A stretch of DNA of 64,000 nucleotides from Roseibium marinum. GTDB taxonomy: Bacteria; Pseudomonadota; Alphaproteobacteria; Rhizobiales; Stappiaceae. The notes beneath the pieces were generated by a model. The model was given only the letters and a program-made list of their open reading frames with translations, did no database searches and had not been told where the DNA came from. Of the stretch, positions 44,759 to 54,961 are shown piece by piece; within the stretch, counting starts at the first letter, position 1; every line of letters starts with the position of its first letter. Made by a program: the position numbers and the translations under genes. Where the stretch lies: the NCBI RefSeq assembly GCF_002906165.1, contig NZ_PPCN01000007.1, positions 186,001 through 250,000 on the forward strand, in the 5' to 3' direction.

Positions 44759-45049
44759 TTATTTACCTGGATTGCTGTAGCTGTTTGCGGGTGGATTGAA
44801 AAACGGAATATCGTCCAGACCGAATCCCGACGCCCGCAGGGCCAGAAAGCCGGCAAACAGAACCGTGGCGACGACGGTCGTGAGCATGATCACCTTCAGG
44901 AAGCGCGGCCTGTCCGGAGCGCTTGGCTCCGAGCCCGGAATCACGTCTCCCGCCTCCTCCTGGGTCCGGCGCATGCCGAAGGGAAGAATGGCGAACAGGA
45001 TGATCCACCAGATCAGGAAGTAAACAGCCAGGCCGAACACCAGGGACAT
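44759..45049 (-). CDS. DUF1467 family membrane protein
   Basis: The 96-residue protein has two membrane helices (GLAVYFLIWWIILFAILPFG near the start and VIMLTTVVATVLFAGFLAL near residues 53-71). The run WWIILFAILPFGMRRTQEEA is the DUF1467 hallmark of alphaproteobacteria. Function unknown. It follows mce by 5 bases, and the same neighbours (mce, rnj, nuo) are common in the order, so it may be co-expressed with them. Confidence 0.85.
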   Translation of the reverse strand: MSLVFGLAVYFLIWWIILFAILPFGMRRTQEEAGDVIPGSEPSAPDRPRFLKVIMLTTVVATVLFAGFLALRASGFGLDDIPFFNPPANSYSNPGK

Positions 45050-45054
45050 GCTTT

Positions 45055-45459
45055 CTACGCCTCTTCAAGTTCGGTCAATGTGCCCAGAAAATCCTTCGGA
45101 TGCAGAAACAGGACCGGTTTGCCATGTGCGCCGATCTTCGGTTCGCCATCGCCAAGCACCCGTGCGCCGTTTTTCACGAGCTGGTCCCGCGCGGCAATGA
45201 TGTCATCGACCTCATAACAGACGTGATGAATGCCGCCGGACGGGTTCTTCTCGAGAAACTTCGCGATCGGCGAACCTTCTCCCAGCGGTTCCAGCAGCTC
45301 TATCTTGGTATTAGGCAGGTTGATGAACACGGTCGTGACGCCATGGTCCGGCTGATCCTGCTTGCCGGAAACCGCGGCACCGAGCGTGTCCCGGTATACC
45401 GCTGTCGCAGCATCGATATCCGATACGGCGATTGCCACGTGGTTGAGCCGGCCGATCAT
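45055..45459 (-). CDS. mce: Methylmalonyl-CoA epimerase
   Basis: The enzyme interconverts (R)- and (S)-methylmalonyl-CoA in propionate metabolism. The 134-residue vicinal-oxygen-chelate protein has two beta-alpha-beta-beta-beta units: metal-binding histidine in RLNHVAIAVSDIDAA (about residues 4-18), KIELLEPLGEGSPIAKFLEK, then GGIHHVCYEVDDI and VLFLHPKDFLGTLTELEE. The ATG at 45459 is favoured by GGAGG 7 bases upstream over the ATG two codons earlier. Confidence 0.95.
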   Translation of the reverse strand: MIGRLNHVAIAVSDIDAATAVYRDTLGAAVSGKQDQPDHGVTTVFINLPNTKIELLEPLGEGSPIAKFLEKNPSGGIHHVCYEVDDIIAARDQLVKNGARVLGDGEPKIGAHGKPVLFLHPKDFLGTLTELEEA

Positions 45460-45505
45460 GTACATTCCTCCGCAAACGGCGGCCGCTCCCGGCCGCCTCT
45501 TGACG

Positions 45506-47185
45506 TTATAGCCGGGTCACCATCACCTTGCAGAGCGTCTTTTTGCCCCACACGCTCTGGATCTCGGCGCGCGCCGCCCGCCGTGCGGCTTCACGTATCA
45601 GTTCCTTGTCCTTGCGCCGGGCCTTGGGAATACTCTTCATCGCGCCGGTCACGGCCTTGATGACGATATTCTCCATCGGCTCGCCCTCGTCGTCCGTGTC
45701 CGGCAGCCCGAGCAGCGTGACTTCCGGATCGGTGAGCAGTTCCCCGGCCCGGTTGATAACCAGCGCGATGACGGCCGCCCCCGCAAACGACAGCTTGCGC
45801 CGTTCATTGACGCCGGTAACTTCCGGGTCGTCGAGAATGTCGCCGTCCTTGACCATGATGCCGAACGGTGCCTGATCGATGACCGCGGCCTTGCCGGCGG
45901 TCAGGCGGATGATGTCGCCGTTCTTGCCGCGCACCACTTCGGGAACGCCCTGTTCGCGGGCGAACGCGGCCTGGGCGGCAAGATGCAGCGGTTCGCCATG
46001 CACGGGAAGAAGAACCTTCGGCTTCAGCAGCTTGTAGAGTTGCTCCAGTTCCCCCCGGCGCGGGTGGCCGGAAACATGAACCAGCGCATCCTTGTCGGTA
46101 ACGATGTCGGCCCCCAGGTCCGCGAGATTGTTGAGAACCTCGGCGACGGCCTTTTCATTGCCGGGAATGGTCCGGGAGGAAAAGATCACCATGTCGCCCT
46201 TGGAAAGCGCGACATTACGGTGATCGCCCGCAGCGATCCTTGCCAGCGCGGCGCGGTTTTCCCCTTGCGAGCCGGTGCACAGAAGAACCGCCTTTTCCCG
46301 AGGCAGATAGCCGAACGCGTCCTCGTTATGGAAAGCCGGCAGACCCTCCAGATAGCCGAGTTCGCCCGCGACTTCGATCACCCGGTGCATCGAGCGGCCG
46401 ACCACCACGACATCGCGGTCATTGGCGGCAGCGGCCTCGGCAATCGCCCGGATACGCGCGACGTTGGAGGCAAAGGTTGTGATGGCGATCCGTTTCGTTG
46501 CCTTCGCCATCACCTTCTTCAGCTCTACGGCCACATCCGCTTCACTCGGGCTGACACCGTCGCGGATCGCGTTGGTACTGTCGCAGACGAGTGCCATCAC
46601 GCCTTCACGGCCGAGTTCCGCCAGCCGGTCCAGATCGATCGGACGCCCGACGCCCGGGGTCATGTCGATTTTCCAGTCGCCGGTATGCAGAACCATGCCC
46701 GCGGGCGTACGGATCGCAAGCGCACAGGGTTCCGGGATCGAGTGGGCCATGGCGACGAACTCGACGTCGAACGGTCCGATCTTGACCCTGTCTCCCTGTT
46801 TGACGATCGTCACCGGAACTTCTTCGGCACCCGGCTCGCTTTCTGTCTTGGCGGCAAGCAGCCCGGCCGTGAAGGCCGTCGCATAGACGGGCACCTTCAG
46901 AAACGGCCACAGATGCAGGATGGCACCGTAGTGATCCTCGTGCGCGTGGGTGATCACCATGCCGACAATATTGTCGACTTCGTCTTCCAGAAACTTGATA
47001 TCCGGCACGACCACGTCGATGCCCGGAAGCTCAGGTCCGGCGAAGCTGACGCCGCAATCGACGATCAGCCAGGTCCTGTTGTCTTCAGGCCCGTAGCCAT
47101 AAAGACCCAGGTTCATCCCGATTTCGCCGACCCCACCCAGCGGCAGAAACACTATGTCGTTATCGTTCTTTTTGGCCGAAGCCAT
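45506..47185 (-). CDS. rnj: Ribonuclease J
   Basis: RNase J is a metallo-beta-lactamase-fold nuclease with 5'-3' exonuclease and endonuclease activity in RNA maturation and turnover. The 559-residue protein starts MASAKKNDNDIVFLPLGGVG, has the zinc motif VITHAHEDHYGAI (about residues 77-89), VLHTGDWKID and the beta-CASP part with CTGSQGENRAALARIA, then VHVSGHPRRGELEQL and LLPVHGE. A good ribosome binding site (AAGGAG) precedes the ATG at 47185; a 123-codon upstream extension overlaps birA and is not real. Confidence 0.96.
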   Translation of the reverse strand: MASAKKNDNDIVFLPLGGVGEIGMNLGLYGYGPEDNRTWLIVDCGVSFAGPELPGIDVVVPDIKFLEDEVDNIVGMVITHAHEDHYGAILHLWPFLKVPVYATAFTAGLLAAKTESEPGAEEVPVTIVKQGDRVKIGPFDVEFVAMAHSIPEPCALAIRTPAGMVLHTGDWKIDMTPGVGRPIDLDRLAELGREGVMALVCDSTNAIRDGVSPSEADVAVELKKVMAKATKRIAITTFASNVARIRAIAEAAAANDRDVVVVGRSMHRVIEVAGELGYLEGLPAFHNEDAFGYLPREKAVLLCTGSQGENRAALARIAAGDHRNVALSKGDMVIFSSRTIPGNEKAVAEVLNNLADLGADIVTDKDALVHVSGHPRRGELEQLYKLLKPKVLLPVHGEPLHLAAQAAFAREQGVPEVVRGKNGDIIRLTAGKAAVIDQAPFGIMVKDGDILDDPEVTGVNERRKLSFAGAAVIALVINRAGELLTDPEVTLLGLPDTDDEGEPMENIVIKAVTGAMKSIPKARRKDKELIREAARRAARAEIQSVWGKKTLCKVMVTRL

Positions 47186-47220
47186 GAATTGCTCCTTTAA
47201 AGCTGTGCACAGGCCGGCGG

Positions 47221-47994
47221 TTAAGCCTCGGGCAAAAACACATCGCCTGCATAAACGGTGCGCTGGCCGCCATCTTCCTGTTTCAATACAAGATGGCCGC
47301 GCGCATCCATATCGGCAAAAATGCCGGTAATTTCTTCCTGGGCGGTTCTGACCGTTATCTCCCTGCCCAGATGTGCCGCCCGATTGAGCCAGGCGGTTCG
47401 AATACCTTCGAACCCGTTCGGCCCCTGCCAGCGGCTGAGTTGCTCCGCCAGGGTTTCCGCGAGGCTGGCGAACAGCCTTTCCGCGGTTACCTGAAAACCG
47501 AGACTTCTCAGATCGGTTGCCTTGTATAGCGTTAGTGGCGGGTGGGAGACACAATTCACACCAAACCCGATAACCACGGCCCGCCGGCCATCGGCCAGGG
47601 TTTCCGCTTCAAGGAGTATCCCTGAAAGCTTTGCTCCCTCTACAAGGAGATCGTTTGGCCATTTCAGCGATACCAGTTGCAGTGTCCCGGCTGCTTTGTC
47701 AACGGCTTCCGCAAGCGCAACCGCCGCCCCAAGGGGCAATTCGCCAATTCGGCCGACCGGTTCGGGATCTATCAGCAGAAGACTGGTAAAGAGGTTTCCT
47801 TCGGGCGACATCCAGTCCCGTCCGCGCCGTCCGCGGCCTTCCGACTGGGTGTGCGCCCGGATCCACAGATTACCGGGATGACCGCCGCGCGCGCGTTCGA
47901 AACAAAGCGAATTGGTCGAACCGACGGTTTCGTGCTCTTCATAACGGAAATCCGGCGCACCGGGCGCCGGACATTCCAAGCCCTGGGAGGTCAT
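47221..47994 (-). CDS. birA: Biotin-[acetyl-CoA-carboxylase] ligase
   Basis: BirA activates biotin and attaches it to carboxyl carrier proteins. The 257-residue form has only the catalytic and SH3-like C-terminal domains; the DNA-binding N-terminus of E. coli BirA is absent, so it does not repress bio genes. The adenylate-binding loop is HTQSEGRGRRGRDWMSPEGN (about residues 48-67), and LVSLKWPNDLLVEGAKLSGI carries the catalytic lysine (about residues 106-125). It is 8 bases after nuoN, a conserved arrangement. Confidence 0.95.
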   Translation of the reverse strand: MTSQGLECPAPGAPDFRYEEHETVGSTNSLCFERARGGHPGNLWIRAHTQSEGRGRRGRDWMSPEGNLFTSLLLIDPEPVGRIGELPLGAAVALAEAVDKAAGTLQLVSLKWPNDLLVEGAKLSGILLEAETLADGRRAVVIGFGVNCVSHPPLTLYKATDLRSLGFQVTAERLFASLAETLAEQLSRWQGPNGFEGIRTAWLNRAAHLGREITVRTAQEEITGIFADMDARGHLVLKQEDGGQRTVYAGDVFLPEA

Positions 47995-48002
47995 GCAGGC
48001 GG

Positions 48003-49442
48003 TCAGAACAGCGACTGCGCCGCCGCGCTGGCGGCATTGACCACATGTCCGGGAGCCAGCCAGAAGAAGATGACGAACACGCTGGAGAGGCCAAGCACCA
48101 CCCGCAGTTCCATCGGCATTTTCTCAAAGGCTTCCACCGGCTCGTCGAAGAACATCACCTTGACGATGCGCAGGTAATAATAGGCACCGACCACCGACAT
48201 CAGTACACCGATGACCGCCAGCGGATAAAGCCCGGCCTGAACCGCCGCCACGAAGACGTACCATTTGCCGAAAAAGCCGATCAGCGGCGGAATTCCCGCC
48301 AGCGAGAACATCAGCAACGCCAGCAGGATCGCCATCGGCAGGTTGGTCTGCGACAACCCGGAGAGATCGTCGATCTCCTCCACCATGCCGTCCTTGCGGC
48401 GCATGGACAAAATGCAGGCAAAGACGCCGAGTGTCATGCCGAGATAGGCCATCATGTAGAAGATGACACCCTCCACGCCTGTCTGCGTACCGGCGGCCAG
48501 TCCGACAAGCGCGTAGCCCATGTGCCCGATGGAGGAATAGGCCATCAGCCGTTTCAGGTTGCGCTGTCCAATGGCGGCGAAGGCGCCGAGCGCCATGGAG
48601 GCGATGGACACGAAGACCACGATCTGCTGCCAGTCGCTGGTCACCGGCTGGAACGCCTCGATGACGATCCGCACCAGCATGCCCATGGCGGCCACTTTCG
48701 GGGCTGCCGCCAGGAAGGCCGTGACAGGGGTCGGCGCGCCCTCATAAACATCCGGGGTCCACATGTGGAACGGCACCGCGGAAATCTTGAAGGCAAGGCC
48801 GGCCAGAATGAAGGTCAGGCCGATGACGAGACCGATCGAGTCGCCCTGATGAGACAGAACCTCGGCGATTTCCGCAAAGCCGATCTGACCGGTGAAGCCG
48901 TAGACCAGCGACATTCCGTAAAGCAGCATGCCTGAGGACAGCGACCCGAGAACGAAATATTTCAGGCCCGCTTCGGTGGAGCGGACGCTGTCGCGGTTGA
49001 TGGCTGCCACCACATAAAGCGCAAGGCTCTGCAGCTCGAGACCGAGATAGAGCGCGATCATGTCGTTGGCCGAAAGCATGAGCATCATGCCGAGCGTCGC
49101 CAGGACGATCAGGATCGGATATTCGAAATGATCGAAGGACTGGCTCTTGGCATAGGCCCAGGACATGGCGATCGCGAAGAACGACCCCGCCAGCACAAGC
49201 AGCTTCAACAGATAGGCGAATTCGTCGAGAACGAAGGATCCGCCAAAGGTTTCGCCATAAGTCGGCACGAGAAGCAGCACCAGGAAGGTACCGCCCAGCA
49301 GGCCCATCGCACCGCCGAAAACCGCGTAGCTGACGTCTTTGCCGCCGAAGGCGCCGACCATCAGCAACGCCATGGCTCCGAGGGCCAGGATGATCTCCGG
49401 CAGCACCGGCATGAGATCTGGCAATTGGGTCATATCCGACAT
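48003..49442 (-). CDS. nuoN: Complex I subunit N
   Basis: NuoN is one of the three antiporter-like membrane subunits that pump protons in NADH:quinone oxidoreductase. The 479-residue protein is nearly all helix (about 14). Family blocks are [20 protein letters not shown] (about residues 138-157) with the conserved charged residues, [36 protein letters not shown] (about residues 231-250) and [19 protein letters not shown]. Last nuo gene; followed by birA. Confidence 0.97.
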   Translation of the reverse strand: MSDMTQLPDLMPVLPEIILALGAMALLMVGAFGGKDVSYAVFGGAMGLLGGTFLVLLLVPTYGETFGGSFVLDEFAYLLKLLVLAGSFFAIAMSWAYAKSQSFDHFEYPILIVLATLGMMLMLSANDMIALYLGLELQSLALYVVAAINRDSVRSTEAGLKYFVLGSLSSGMLLYGMSLVYGFTGQIGFAEIAEVLSHQGDSIGLVIGLTFILAGLAFKISAVPFHMWTPDVYEGAPTPVTAFLAAAPKVAAMGMLVRIVIEAFQPVTSDWQQIVVFVSIASMALGAFAAIGQRNLKRLMAYSSIGHMGYALVGLAAGTQTGVEGVIFYMMAYLGMTLGVFACILSMRRKDGMVEEIDDLSGLSQTNLPMAILLALLMFSLAGIPPLIGFFGKWYVFVAAVQAGLYPLAVIGVLMSVVGAYYYLRIVKVMFFDEPVEAFEKMPMELRVVLGLSSVFVIFFWLAPGHVVNAASAAAQSLF

Positions 49443-49465
49443 AGCTCTGTCTCGTCCTCGAAACC

Positions 49466-50992
49466 TTAGTGAGACACGGCGGCGGGCGCCGCGTGCTGGG
49501 CGACACCCGCCGCGTCAAGTGCCGCAGTGTACTGATTGATGAGATTATCGACCGCCCCCTGGGTCACGTCCAGGATCGCCATCGGGTAGAAGCCGAAGAA
49601 GATTGTCAGCACGACCATCGGGATCAGAATGAACTTTTCCCTGAGATCCAGATCGAGGATCGACTTCAGGCTTTCCTTCTCGATCGCGCCGAAAACCACC
49701 CTGCGGTAGAGATAGAGCGCATAGACGGCGGACAGGATCACACCGGTCGTCGCGAATACCGCGACCCAGGTGTTCACCTGGAAGGTGCCCATCAGGACCA
49801 GGATCTCGCCGACGAAGCCCGAGGTGCCCGGCAGGCCAACATTGGCCATGGTGAAGATCAGGAACACCACCGCATATTTCGGCATCCGGTTGACCAGGCC
49901 GCCATAGGCGGCGATCTCTCGGGTATGCATCCGGTCGTAGATCACCCCGACACACAGGAAGAGCGCACTGGCGACAATGCCGTGGGAGAGCATCTGAAAG
50001 ATGCCGCCCTGAACGCCCTGATGGGTCATCGTGAAGATCCCCATGGTCACGTAGCCCATATGGGCGACGGAGGAATAGGCGATCAGTTTCTTGATGTCTT
50101 CCTGGGCGAGCGCCACCAGAGAAGTATAGATGATCGCCACCACCGAAAGCGTGTAGATCAGCGGGGCGAACATGTCCGAGGCGATCGGGAACATCGGCAG
50201 GGAGAAGCGCAGTAAGCCGTAACCGCCGAGCTTCAGGAGAACCCCCGCCAGAATGACGGAACCGGCCGTCGGTGCCTCAACGTGCGCATCCGGCAACCAG
50301 GTGTGCACCGGCCACATCGGCATCTTGACCGCGAAGCTCGCGAAGAATGCCAGCCACAGCCAGGTCTGCATGCCAGCCGGGAAGCCGTGCGTCAGAAGCT
50401 GTTCGATGTCGGTCGTCCCGGCGTTCCAGTACATCGCCATGATCGCGATCAGCATCAGCACCGATCCGAGCAGCGTGTAGAGGAAGAACTTGTAGGACGC
50501 ATAGACGCGCCGCGCGCCGCCCCACACGCCGATGATCAGGAACATCGGGATCAGGCCGGCCTCGAAGAACACGTAGAAGACCACCAGATCGAGCGCGCAG
50601 AACACGCCGATCATCATCGTTTCCAGAATCAGGAACGCGATCATGTATTCCTTGACGCGCTTCTGGATGCTTTCCCAGGAGGCCAGGATGCAGAACGGCA
50701 GCAGGAAAGTGGTCAGGATCACGAACAGCACCGAAATGCCGTCCACGCCCATCCTGTAGCTGACATTGCCGCCGAGCCAGTCGCGATGCTCGATGAACTG
50801 GAAACCCGGATTGGCGTAGTCGAAGTTGCCCCAGATGAACAGAGACAGGACGAAGGTCACGCCCGTGGTCACCAGGGCGACCATGCGGATGTTTCGCCTG
50901 CTTCCCTCATCCTCACTGGGAACCAGCAGGATGAAGACCACGCCAAGCAACGGCAAGAAGGTCGTGAGTGACAGAATTGGCCAGTCAATCAT
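49466..50992 (-). CDS. nuoM: Complex I subunit M
   Basis: NuoM is the second antiporter-like proton pump of complex I. The 508-residue protein has about 14 helices, with the lysine-containing [20 protein letters not shown] (about residues 235-254), [20 protein letters not shown] and the glutamate region [20 protein letters not shown] (about residues 136-155). The ATG at 50992 shares its A with the nuoL TAA (TAATG). A long upstream reading frame within nuoL is not used. Confidence 0.97.
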   Translation of the reverse strand: MIDWPILSLTTFLPLLGVVFILLVPSEDEGSRRNIRMVALVTTGVTFVLSLFIWGNFDYANPGFQFIEHRDWLGGNVSYRMGVDGISVLFVILTTFLLPFCILASWESIQKRVKEYMIAFLILETMMIGVFCALDLVVFYVFFEAGLIPMFLIIGVWGGARRVYASYKFFLYTLLGSVLMLIAIMAMYWNAGTTDIEQLLTHGFPAGMQTWLWLAFFASFAVKMPMWPVHTWLPDAHVEAPTAGSVILAGVLLKLGGYGLLRFSLPMFPIASDMFAPLIYTLSVVAIIYTSLVALAQEDIKKLIAYSSVAHMGYVTMGIFTMTHQGVQGGIFQMLSHGIVASALFLCVGVIYDRMHTREIAAYGGLVNRMPKYAVVFLIFTMANVGLPGTSGFVGEILVLMGTFQVNTWVAVFATTGVILSAVYALYLYRRVVFGAIEKESLKSILDLDLREKFILIPMVVLTIFFGFYPMAILDVTQGAVDNLINQYTAALDAAGVAQHAAPAAVSH

Positions 50993-52995
50993 TAGTGTGC
51001 ACCCCCGCCGGTGCCCGCACCGGTGAACATCGACCAGGTGATGAGCGCAGCCACACCGATCAGCATCGCAAAAGCATAGTGATAGAGATATCCGGTCTGC
51101 AGTTTCACGACCCAGGTCGTGACGTTCTGAACGCGGGCCGCGACACCGTTCGGACCGAAGCCGTCGATGACTGTGCCGTCGCCCTTCTTCCACAGTGTAC
51201 GGCCGATCCACATGGCGGGCCGCACGAAGATGAAGTTATAGAACTCGTCGAAATACCACTTGTTGAGCAGGAACTGATAGAGGCCTGAATGACGCTCCGC
51301 CAGTTGCTTGGGCATGTCGGGCGAGCGGATGTAGAACTGATAGGCAACCAGGAAACCGAGAACCATCATGATGAAGGGCGAGACCTTCACCCAGGCTGGA
51401 ACCTCGTGCATGGCATGCAGAATGTGGTTGGTTTCGCTTGTGAACAGCGCCCCCTTCCAGAATTCCGCGTAACCTTCCCCGTAGAAGATCCCGTAAAAGA
51501 CCATGCCGGCAAAGGCCGCGCCTACAGACAGGATGAGCAGCGGAATGGTCATGACCAGCGGCGATTCATGAACGTGTTTCATGACATCGACCGATGCCCG
51601 CGGCTTGCCGTGGAAGGTCATGAAGGTCAGCCGCCAGGAGTAGAAAGCCGTCAGCGCCGCCGCGATCACGGTCAGCCAGAAGCCGTAAAGCGCCATCGGG
51701 TTGGCATGATCGCCGGTGGATCCGGCAAAGGCAGCCTCGATGATGGCATCCTTGGAGATGAAACCCGCGAAGCCGATATGGGTGAACGGGATGCCGACAC
51801 CGGTCAGGGCCAGCGTGCCGATCATCATGGTCCAGTAGGTGACTGGAATGTGTTTCCTCAGGCCCCCCATCTTGCGCATGTCCTGCTCATCGGAGACCGA
51901 GTGGATCACGGAACCGGCACACAGGAACAAAAGCGCCTTGAAGAACGCGTGTGTGAACAGATGGAAGATGCCGATGGAATAGGCCCCGACCCCGAGCGCG
52001 ACGAACATGTAGCCGAGCTGGGAACAGGTCGAATAGGCGATCACCCGTTTGATGTCGTTTTGCACCAGGCCCACCGTCGCGGCGAAAAACGCCGTGGTCG
52101 CCCCGAAGAACACGATCACGGCCATCGCCGTGTGAGACAGCTCCATCAGCGGAGACAGACGGGCCACCATGAAGACACCGGCGGTCACCATCGTCGCGGC
52201 GTGGATGAGCGCGGAGACCGGTGTCGGTCCCTCCATCGCGTCCGGCAGCCAGGTATGCAGCAGGAACTGGGCCGATTTGCCCATCGCTCCCATGAACAGC
52301 AGCAGGCAGACAACGGTCATCGCCGCATGCGGATCGAGATGGTAACCCAGGAAGGTCATCACCTCGCCGTGCTCCTCGATGAAGGACGGCGCGTCGTTGA
52401 AGATGGTGGTGAAATCGATGCTCTGGAACAGGTAGAACACACCGAAGATGCCGAGCGCGAAACCGAAATCGCCGACCCGGTTGACCACGAAGGCCTTCAT
52501 GGCGGCCGCGTTCGCGGAGGGTTTCTGGTACCAGAAACCGATCAGCAGGTAGGAGGCCAGACCGACGCCCTCCCAGCCGAAGAACATCTGCAGAAGGTTG
52601 TCCGCGGTGACCAGCGACAGCATCGCGAAGGTGAACAGCGACAGATAGGCGAAAAAGCGCGGCCGGTGCGGGTCATGGTGCATGTAGCCGATGGAATAGA
52701 CATGCACCACCGCCGACACCGTGTTGACCACGACCAGCATCACCGCCGTCAGCGTATCGACCCGGATCGACCAGGAGACTTTCAGGTCACCGACATTCAA
52801 CCAGCGGAACAGCTCGACGACCTGCTCTTCCGATCCACCGAACCAGAAGCCGCAGAACGTGATCCAGGACAGCACCGCCGCCACGATCAGGAGCGAGCTG
52901 GTAATATACTCGCAGGCCTTGGCGCCGAGGGAGCGTCCGAAAAGGCCGGCAATCAGAAAGCCGATAAGCGGCAGGAACAGGATTGCGGAATACAT
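50992..52995 (-). CDS. nuoL: Complex I subunit L
   Basis: NuoL is the distal proton pump of complex I. The 667-residue protein has about 16 helices, including the long lateral helix near the C-terminus. Conserved blocks are [20 protein letters not shown] (about residues 140-159), [20 protein letters not shown] (about residues 239-258), [20 protein letters not shown] and [11 protein letters not shown]. It overlaps nuoM by one base and is 6 bases after nuoK. Confidence 0.97.
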   Translation of the reverse strand: MYSAILFLPLIGFLIAGLFGRSLGAKACEYITSSLLIVAAVLSWITFCGFWFGGSEEQVVELFRWLNVGDLKVSWSIRVDTLTAVMLVVVNTVSAVVHVYSIGYMHHDPHRPRFFAYLSLFTFAMLSLVTADNLLQMFFGWEGVGLASYLLIGFWYQKPSANAAAMKAFVVNRVGDFGFALGIFGVFYLFQSIDFTTIFNDAPSFIEEHGEVMTFLGYHLDPHAAMTVVCLLLFMGAMGKSAQFLLHTWLPDAMEGPTPVSALIHAATMVTAGVFMVARLSPLMELSHTAMAVIVFFGATTAFFAATVGLVQNDIKRVIAYSTCSQLGYMFVALGVGAYSIGIFHLFTHAFFKALLFLCAGSVIHSVSDEQDMRKMGGLRKHIPVTYWTMMIGTLALTGVGIPFTHIGFAGFISKDAIIEAAFAGSTGDHANPMALYGFWLTVIAAALTAFYSWRLTFMTFHGKPRASVDVMKHVHESPLVMTIPLLILSVGAAFAGMVFYGIFYGEGYAEFWKGALFTSETNHILHAMHEVPAWVKVSPFIMMVLGFLVAYQFYIRSPDMPKQLAERHSGLYQFLLNKWYFDEFYNFIFVRPAMWIGRTLWKKGDGTVIDGFGPNGVAARVQNVTTWVVKLQTGYLYHYAFAMLIGVAALITWSMFTGAGTGGGAH

Positions 52996-53001
52996 CGGCT
53001 C

Positions 53002-53310
53002 CTACCCTTTCATCACGTTGACGTCTTCCACGGCGATGGAACCGCGGTTCCGGTGGAAGACCACCAGGATCGCCAGGCCGATCGCCGCTTCGGACGCGGC
53101 GACGGTCAGCACCAGCATGGTGAAGATTTGCCCCATCATGTCGCCAAGGAACGACGAGAAGGCGACAAAGTTGATATTCACCGACAGCAGCAGCAGCTCG
53201 ATAGACATCAGGATGACAATCACGTTTTTCCTGTTCAGGAAGATTCCGAAGATCCCGATCGTGAACAGGATCGCCGCGACCGAAAGATAGTGCGACAGAC
53301 CGATTTCCAT
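53002..53310 (-). CDS. nuoK: Complex I subunit K
   Basis: NuoK (102 residues, three helices) lies next to the quinone chamber and has two membrane glutamates essential for pumping. They appear in [20 protein letters not shown] (about residues 31-50) and [20 protein letters not shown] (about residues 63-82). It starts [20 protein letters not shown]. It is separated from nuoJ by an unusually long gap of about 200 bases. Confidence 0.97.
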   Translation of the reverse strand: MEIGLSHYLSVAAILFTIGIFGIFLNRKNVIVILMSIELLLLSVNINFVAFSSFLGDMMGQIFTMLVLTVAASEAAIGLAILVVFHRNRGSIAVEDVNVMKG

Positions 53311-53427
53311 GGACGCCTCGCCGTGCTCCCCTCGTTTACCCCAACCGGAAACCGCACGGAGGAGCGTGCCGGTGTCCGGGCTTTCCCAGACCAACCTGCT
53401 TTTTTGGGTTGCCCCGTGAAAGCAGAA

Positions 53428-53439
53428 AATTGATCAATT
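53428..53439. repeat. Perfect 12-bp palindrome AATTGATCAATT
   Basis: It lies in the nuoJ-nuoK gap next to a dispersed repeat. It has an operator-like shape; no function is shown. Confidence 0.35.
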
Positions 53440-53450
53440 CTATAGTGTTG

Positions 53451-53489
53451 GAGCACCTGATCCGCGACCGTTCGACCGCGGGACGCCCC
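53451..53489. repeat. 39-bp GAGCA repeat, copy 3 (diverged)
   Basis: GAGCACCTGATCCGCGACCG followed by TTCGACCGCGGGACGCCCC keeps the length, the TCCGCG / CGCGG core and the head of copies 1 and 2, but the terminal arms no longer pair fully. It lies inside the nuo operon. Confidence 0.5.
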
Positions 53490-53493
53490 ACAA

Positions 53494-53510
53494 ACGCGAT
53501 GAGATCGCGT
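53494..53510. repeat. Small hairpin at the end of nuoJ
   Basis: ACGCGAT-GAG-ATCGCGT, a perfect 7-bp stem touching the nuoJ stop codon. No T run follows, so it is more likely an RNA-stability element than a terminator. Confidence 0.4.
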
Positions 53511-54124
53511 CAGATACCTTTTCCCGTTTCCACTTTCCGGACCTCGATGGCGGTTTCGCGGTTGCGCGCGACCTGATCCGGAATGCTTTGACGTTTGACA
53601 TTCGGCTTGTGGCGCAGCGTCAGGACAATTGCCCCGATCATCGCCACCAGCAGCACCAGGCCGGCGACCTGGAAGAAGTAGATGTATTTCGTGTAGAGCA
53701 CCGATCCGAGCGCCTGGATGTTGCTGGTCTCGCTCAGCGCCGGCATCGGTTCCGCCCCGTGTCCGAGTATTCCCGGCGCGATGACCCAGGCACCAAAGCC
53801 CATCAGCAGTTCGACAAGCAGGATCAGCCCGATCAGCGCGCCGACCGGCATGTACTGAAGGAAACCCTGGCGAAGTTCGACGAAATCCACGTCCAGCATC
53901 ATCACCACGAACAGGAACAGCACCGCGACCGCGCCGACATAGACGACGACCAGCAGCAGCGCGAGATATTCCGCCCCCAGAAGAATGAACAGGCCGGCGG
54001 AGTTCACGAAGGCGAGAATCAGAAACAGAACCGAGGACACCGGGTTGCGGGACGCGATCACCATGAAGGCGGACGCCACCGTGACGCCGGCAAACAGGTA
54101 GAAAAAGAGGGCTGTCAGGATCAT
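53510..54124 (-). CDS. nuoJ: Complex I subunit J
   Basis: NuoJ (204 residues, five helices) contributes the flexible pi-bulge helix in the membrane arm. The family block LLVVVYVGAVAVLFLFVVMM (about residues 58-77) is clear, preceded by NPVSSVLFLILAFVNSAGLF. The C-terminal 40 residues are polar. It follows nuoI by about 90 bases. Confidence 0.96.
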   Translation of the reverse strand: MILTALFFYLFAGVTVASAFMVIASRNPVSSVLFLILAFVNSAGLFILLGAEYLALLLVVVYVGAVAVLFLFVVMMLDVDFVELRQGFLQYMPVGALIGLILLVELLMGFGAWVIAPGILGHGAEPMPALSETSNIQALGSVLYTKYIYFFQVAGLVLLVAMIGAIVLTLRHKPNVKRQSIPDQVARNRETAIEVRKVETGKGI

Positions 54125-54214
54125 TTCTAAGACCTGTCTGTCGTGTGGCCTGTCGGCCGGAAGTGCGGTGCCCGGCCGGATTGCCGGGCGGAAATCGAAG
54201 TGTCCGGTTAGCTC

Positions 54215-54703
54215 CTAGCGGTAAGGAGCGTCCATTTCAATGTTTCGGGCGATTTCGCGTTCCCAGCGGTCCCCATTCGCAAGCAGCTTGTCCTTGTCAT
54301 AGTAAAGCTCCTCGCGGGTTTCCGTCGCGAATTCGAAATTCGGTCCCTCGACGATCGCATCCACCGGGCAGGCTTCCTGACAGAAGCCGCAATAGATGCA
54401 TTTGACCATGTCGATGTCGTAGCGCGTGGTCCTGCGGGTACCGTCGTTGCGGCGCGGGCCGGCCTCGATGGTGATGGCCTGCGCCGGGCAGATCGCCTCG
54501 CAGAGCTTGCAGGCGATGCAGCGCTCCTCGCCGTTCGGATAACGGCGCAAAGCGTGTTCACCGCGAAAACGCGGGCTCACCGGTCCCTTTTCGAAGGGAT
54601 AGTTGATTGTCGGCTTCGGCTTGAAGAAGTAACGCATCGCCAGAATGAAGGCCGATACGAACTCCTGCAGAAACAGCGATTTGACGGCTTGATTAAGTCC
54701 CAT
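54215..54703 (-). CDS. nuoI: Complex I subunit I (two 4Fe-4S clusters)
   Basis: NuoI holds clusters N6a and N6b in the peripheral arm. Both ferredoxin motifs are intact in this 162-residue protein: [12 protein letters not shown] (about residues 62-73) and [20 protein letters not shown] (about residues 101-120). The N-terminal amphipathic helix ([20 protein letters not shown]) anchors it to the membrane arm. Confidence 0.97.
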   Translation of the reverse strand: MGLNQAVKSLFLQEFVSAFILAMRYFFKPKPTINYPFEKGPVSPRFRGEHALRRYPNGEERCIACKLCEAICPAQAITIEAGPRRNDGTRRTTRYDIDMVKCIYCGFCQEACPVDAIVEGPNFEFATETREELYYDKDKLLANGDRWEREIARNIEMDAPYR

Positions 54704-54724
54704 CGCTTTTTTGCCTCTCTTTCC

Positions 54725-54961
54725 TCAACCTGCCAGCTGGCTGGCGGCCCAATACCCGATAACCGGAAAGCCGATCACCGGAACTCCAAAAATGACGACG
54801 CCCAGAAGCGTCTTGTATCTTGCCGCGGCGCCACCGTCGCCTCCGGCCTGTCTGTTTTTCGCTTCCATCGCCTGAAGCATGCCCTTCAGGATCTTCCAGT
54901 CGAGCCAGCCGACATAAAGGCCGACAGCGGCGCCGATCACACCGGCAAGCGAGATGCTCAC
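54725..54961 (-). CDS. Small membrane protein inserted in the nuo operon
   Basis: A 78-residue ORF starts at GTG, overlapping the nuoH TGA in GTGTGA, so it is translated by coupling. It has two hydrophobic helices, [20 protein letters not shown] (about residues 4-23) and [20 protein letters not shown] (about residues 52-71), joined by a polar Gly/Ala-rich loop. I do not know a family. The position between nuoH and nuoI suggests an accessory or assembly role for complex I, which is inference. It ends 21 bases before nuoI. Confidence 0.65.
   Translation of the reverse strand: MSISLAGVIGAAVGLYVGWLDWKILKGMLQAMEAKNRQAGGDGGAAARYKTLLGVVIFGVPVIGFPVIGYWAASQLAG

Noticed and set aside
47186..47554. N-terminal extension of RNase J
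   Set aside because: It would overlap birA by most of its length; the ATG at 47185 has AAGGAG and starts the conserved sequence.
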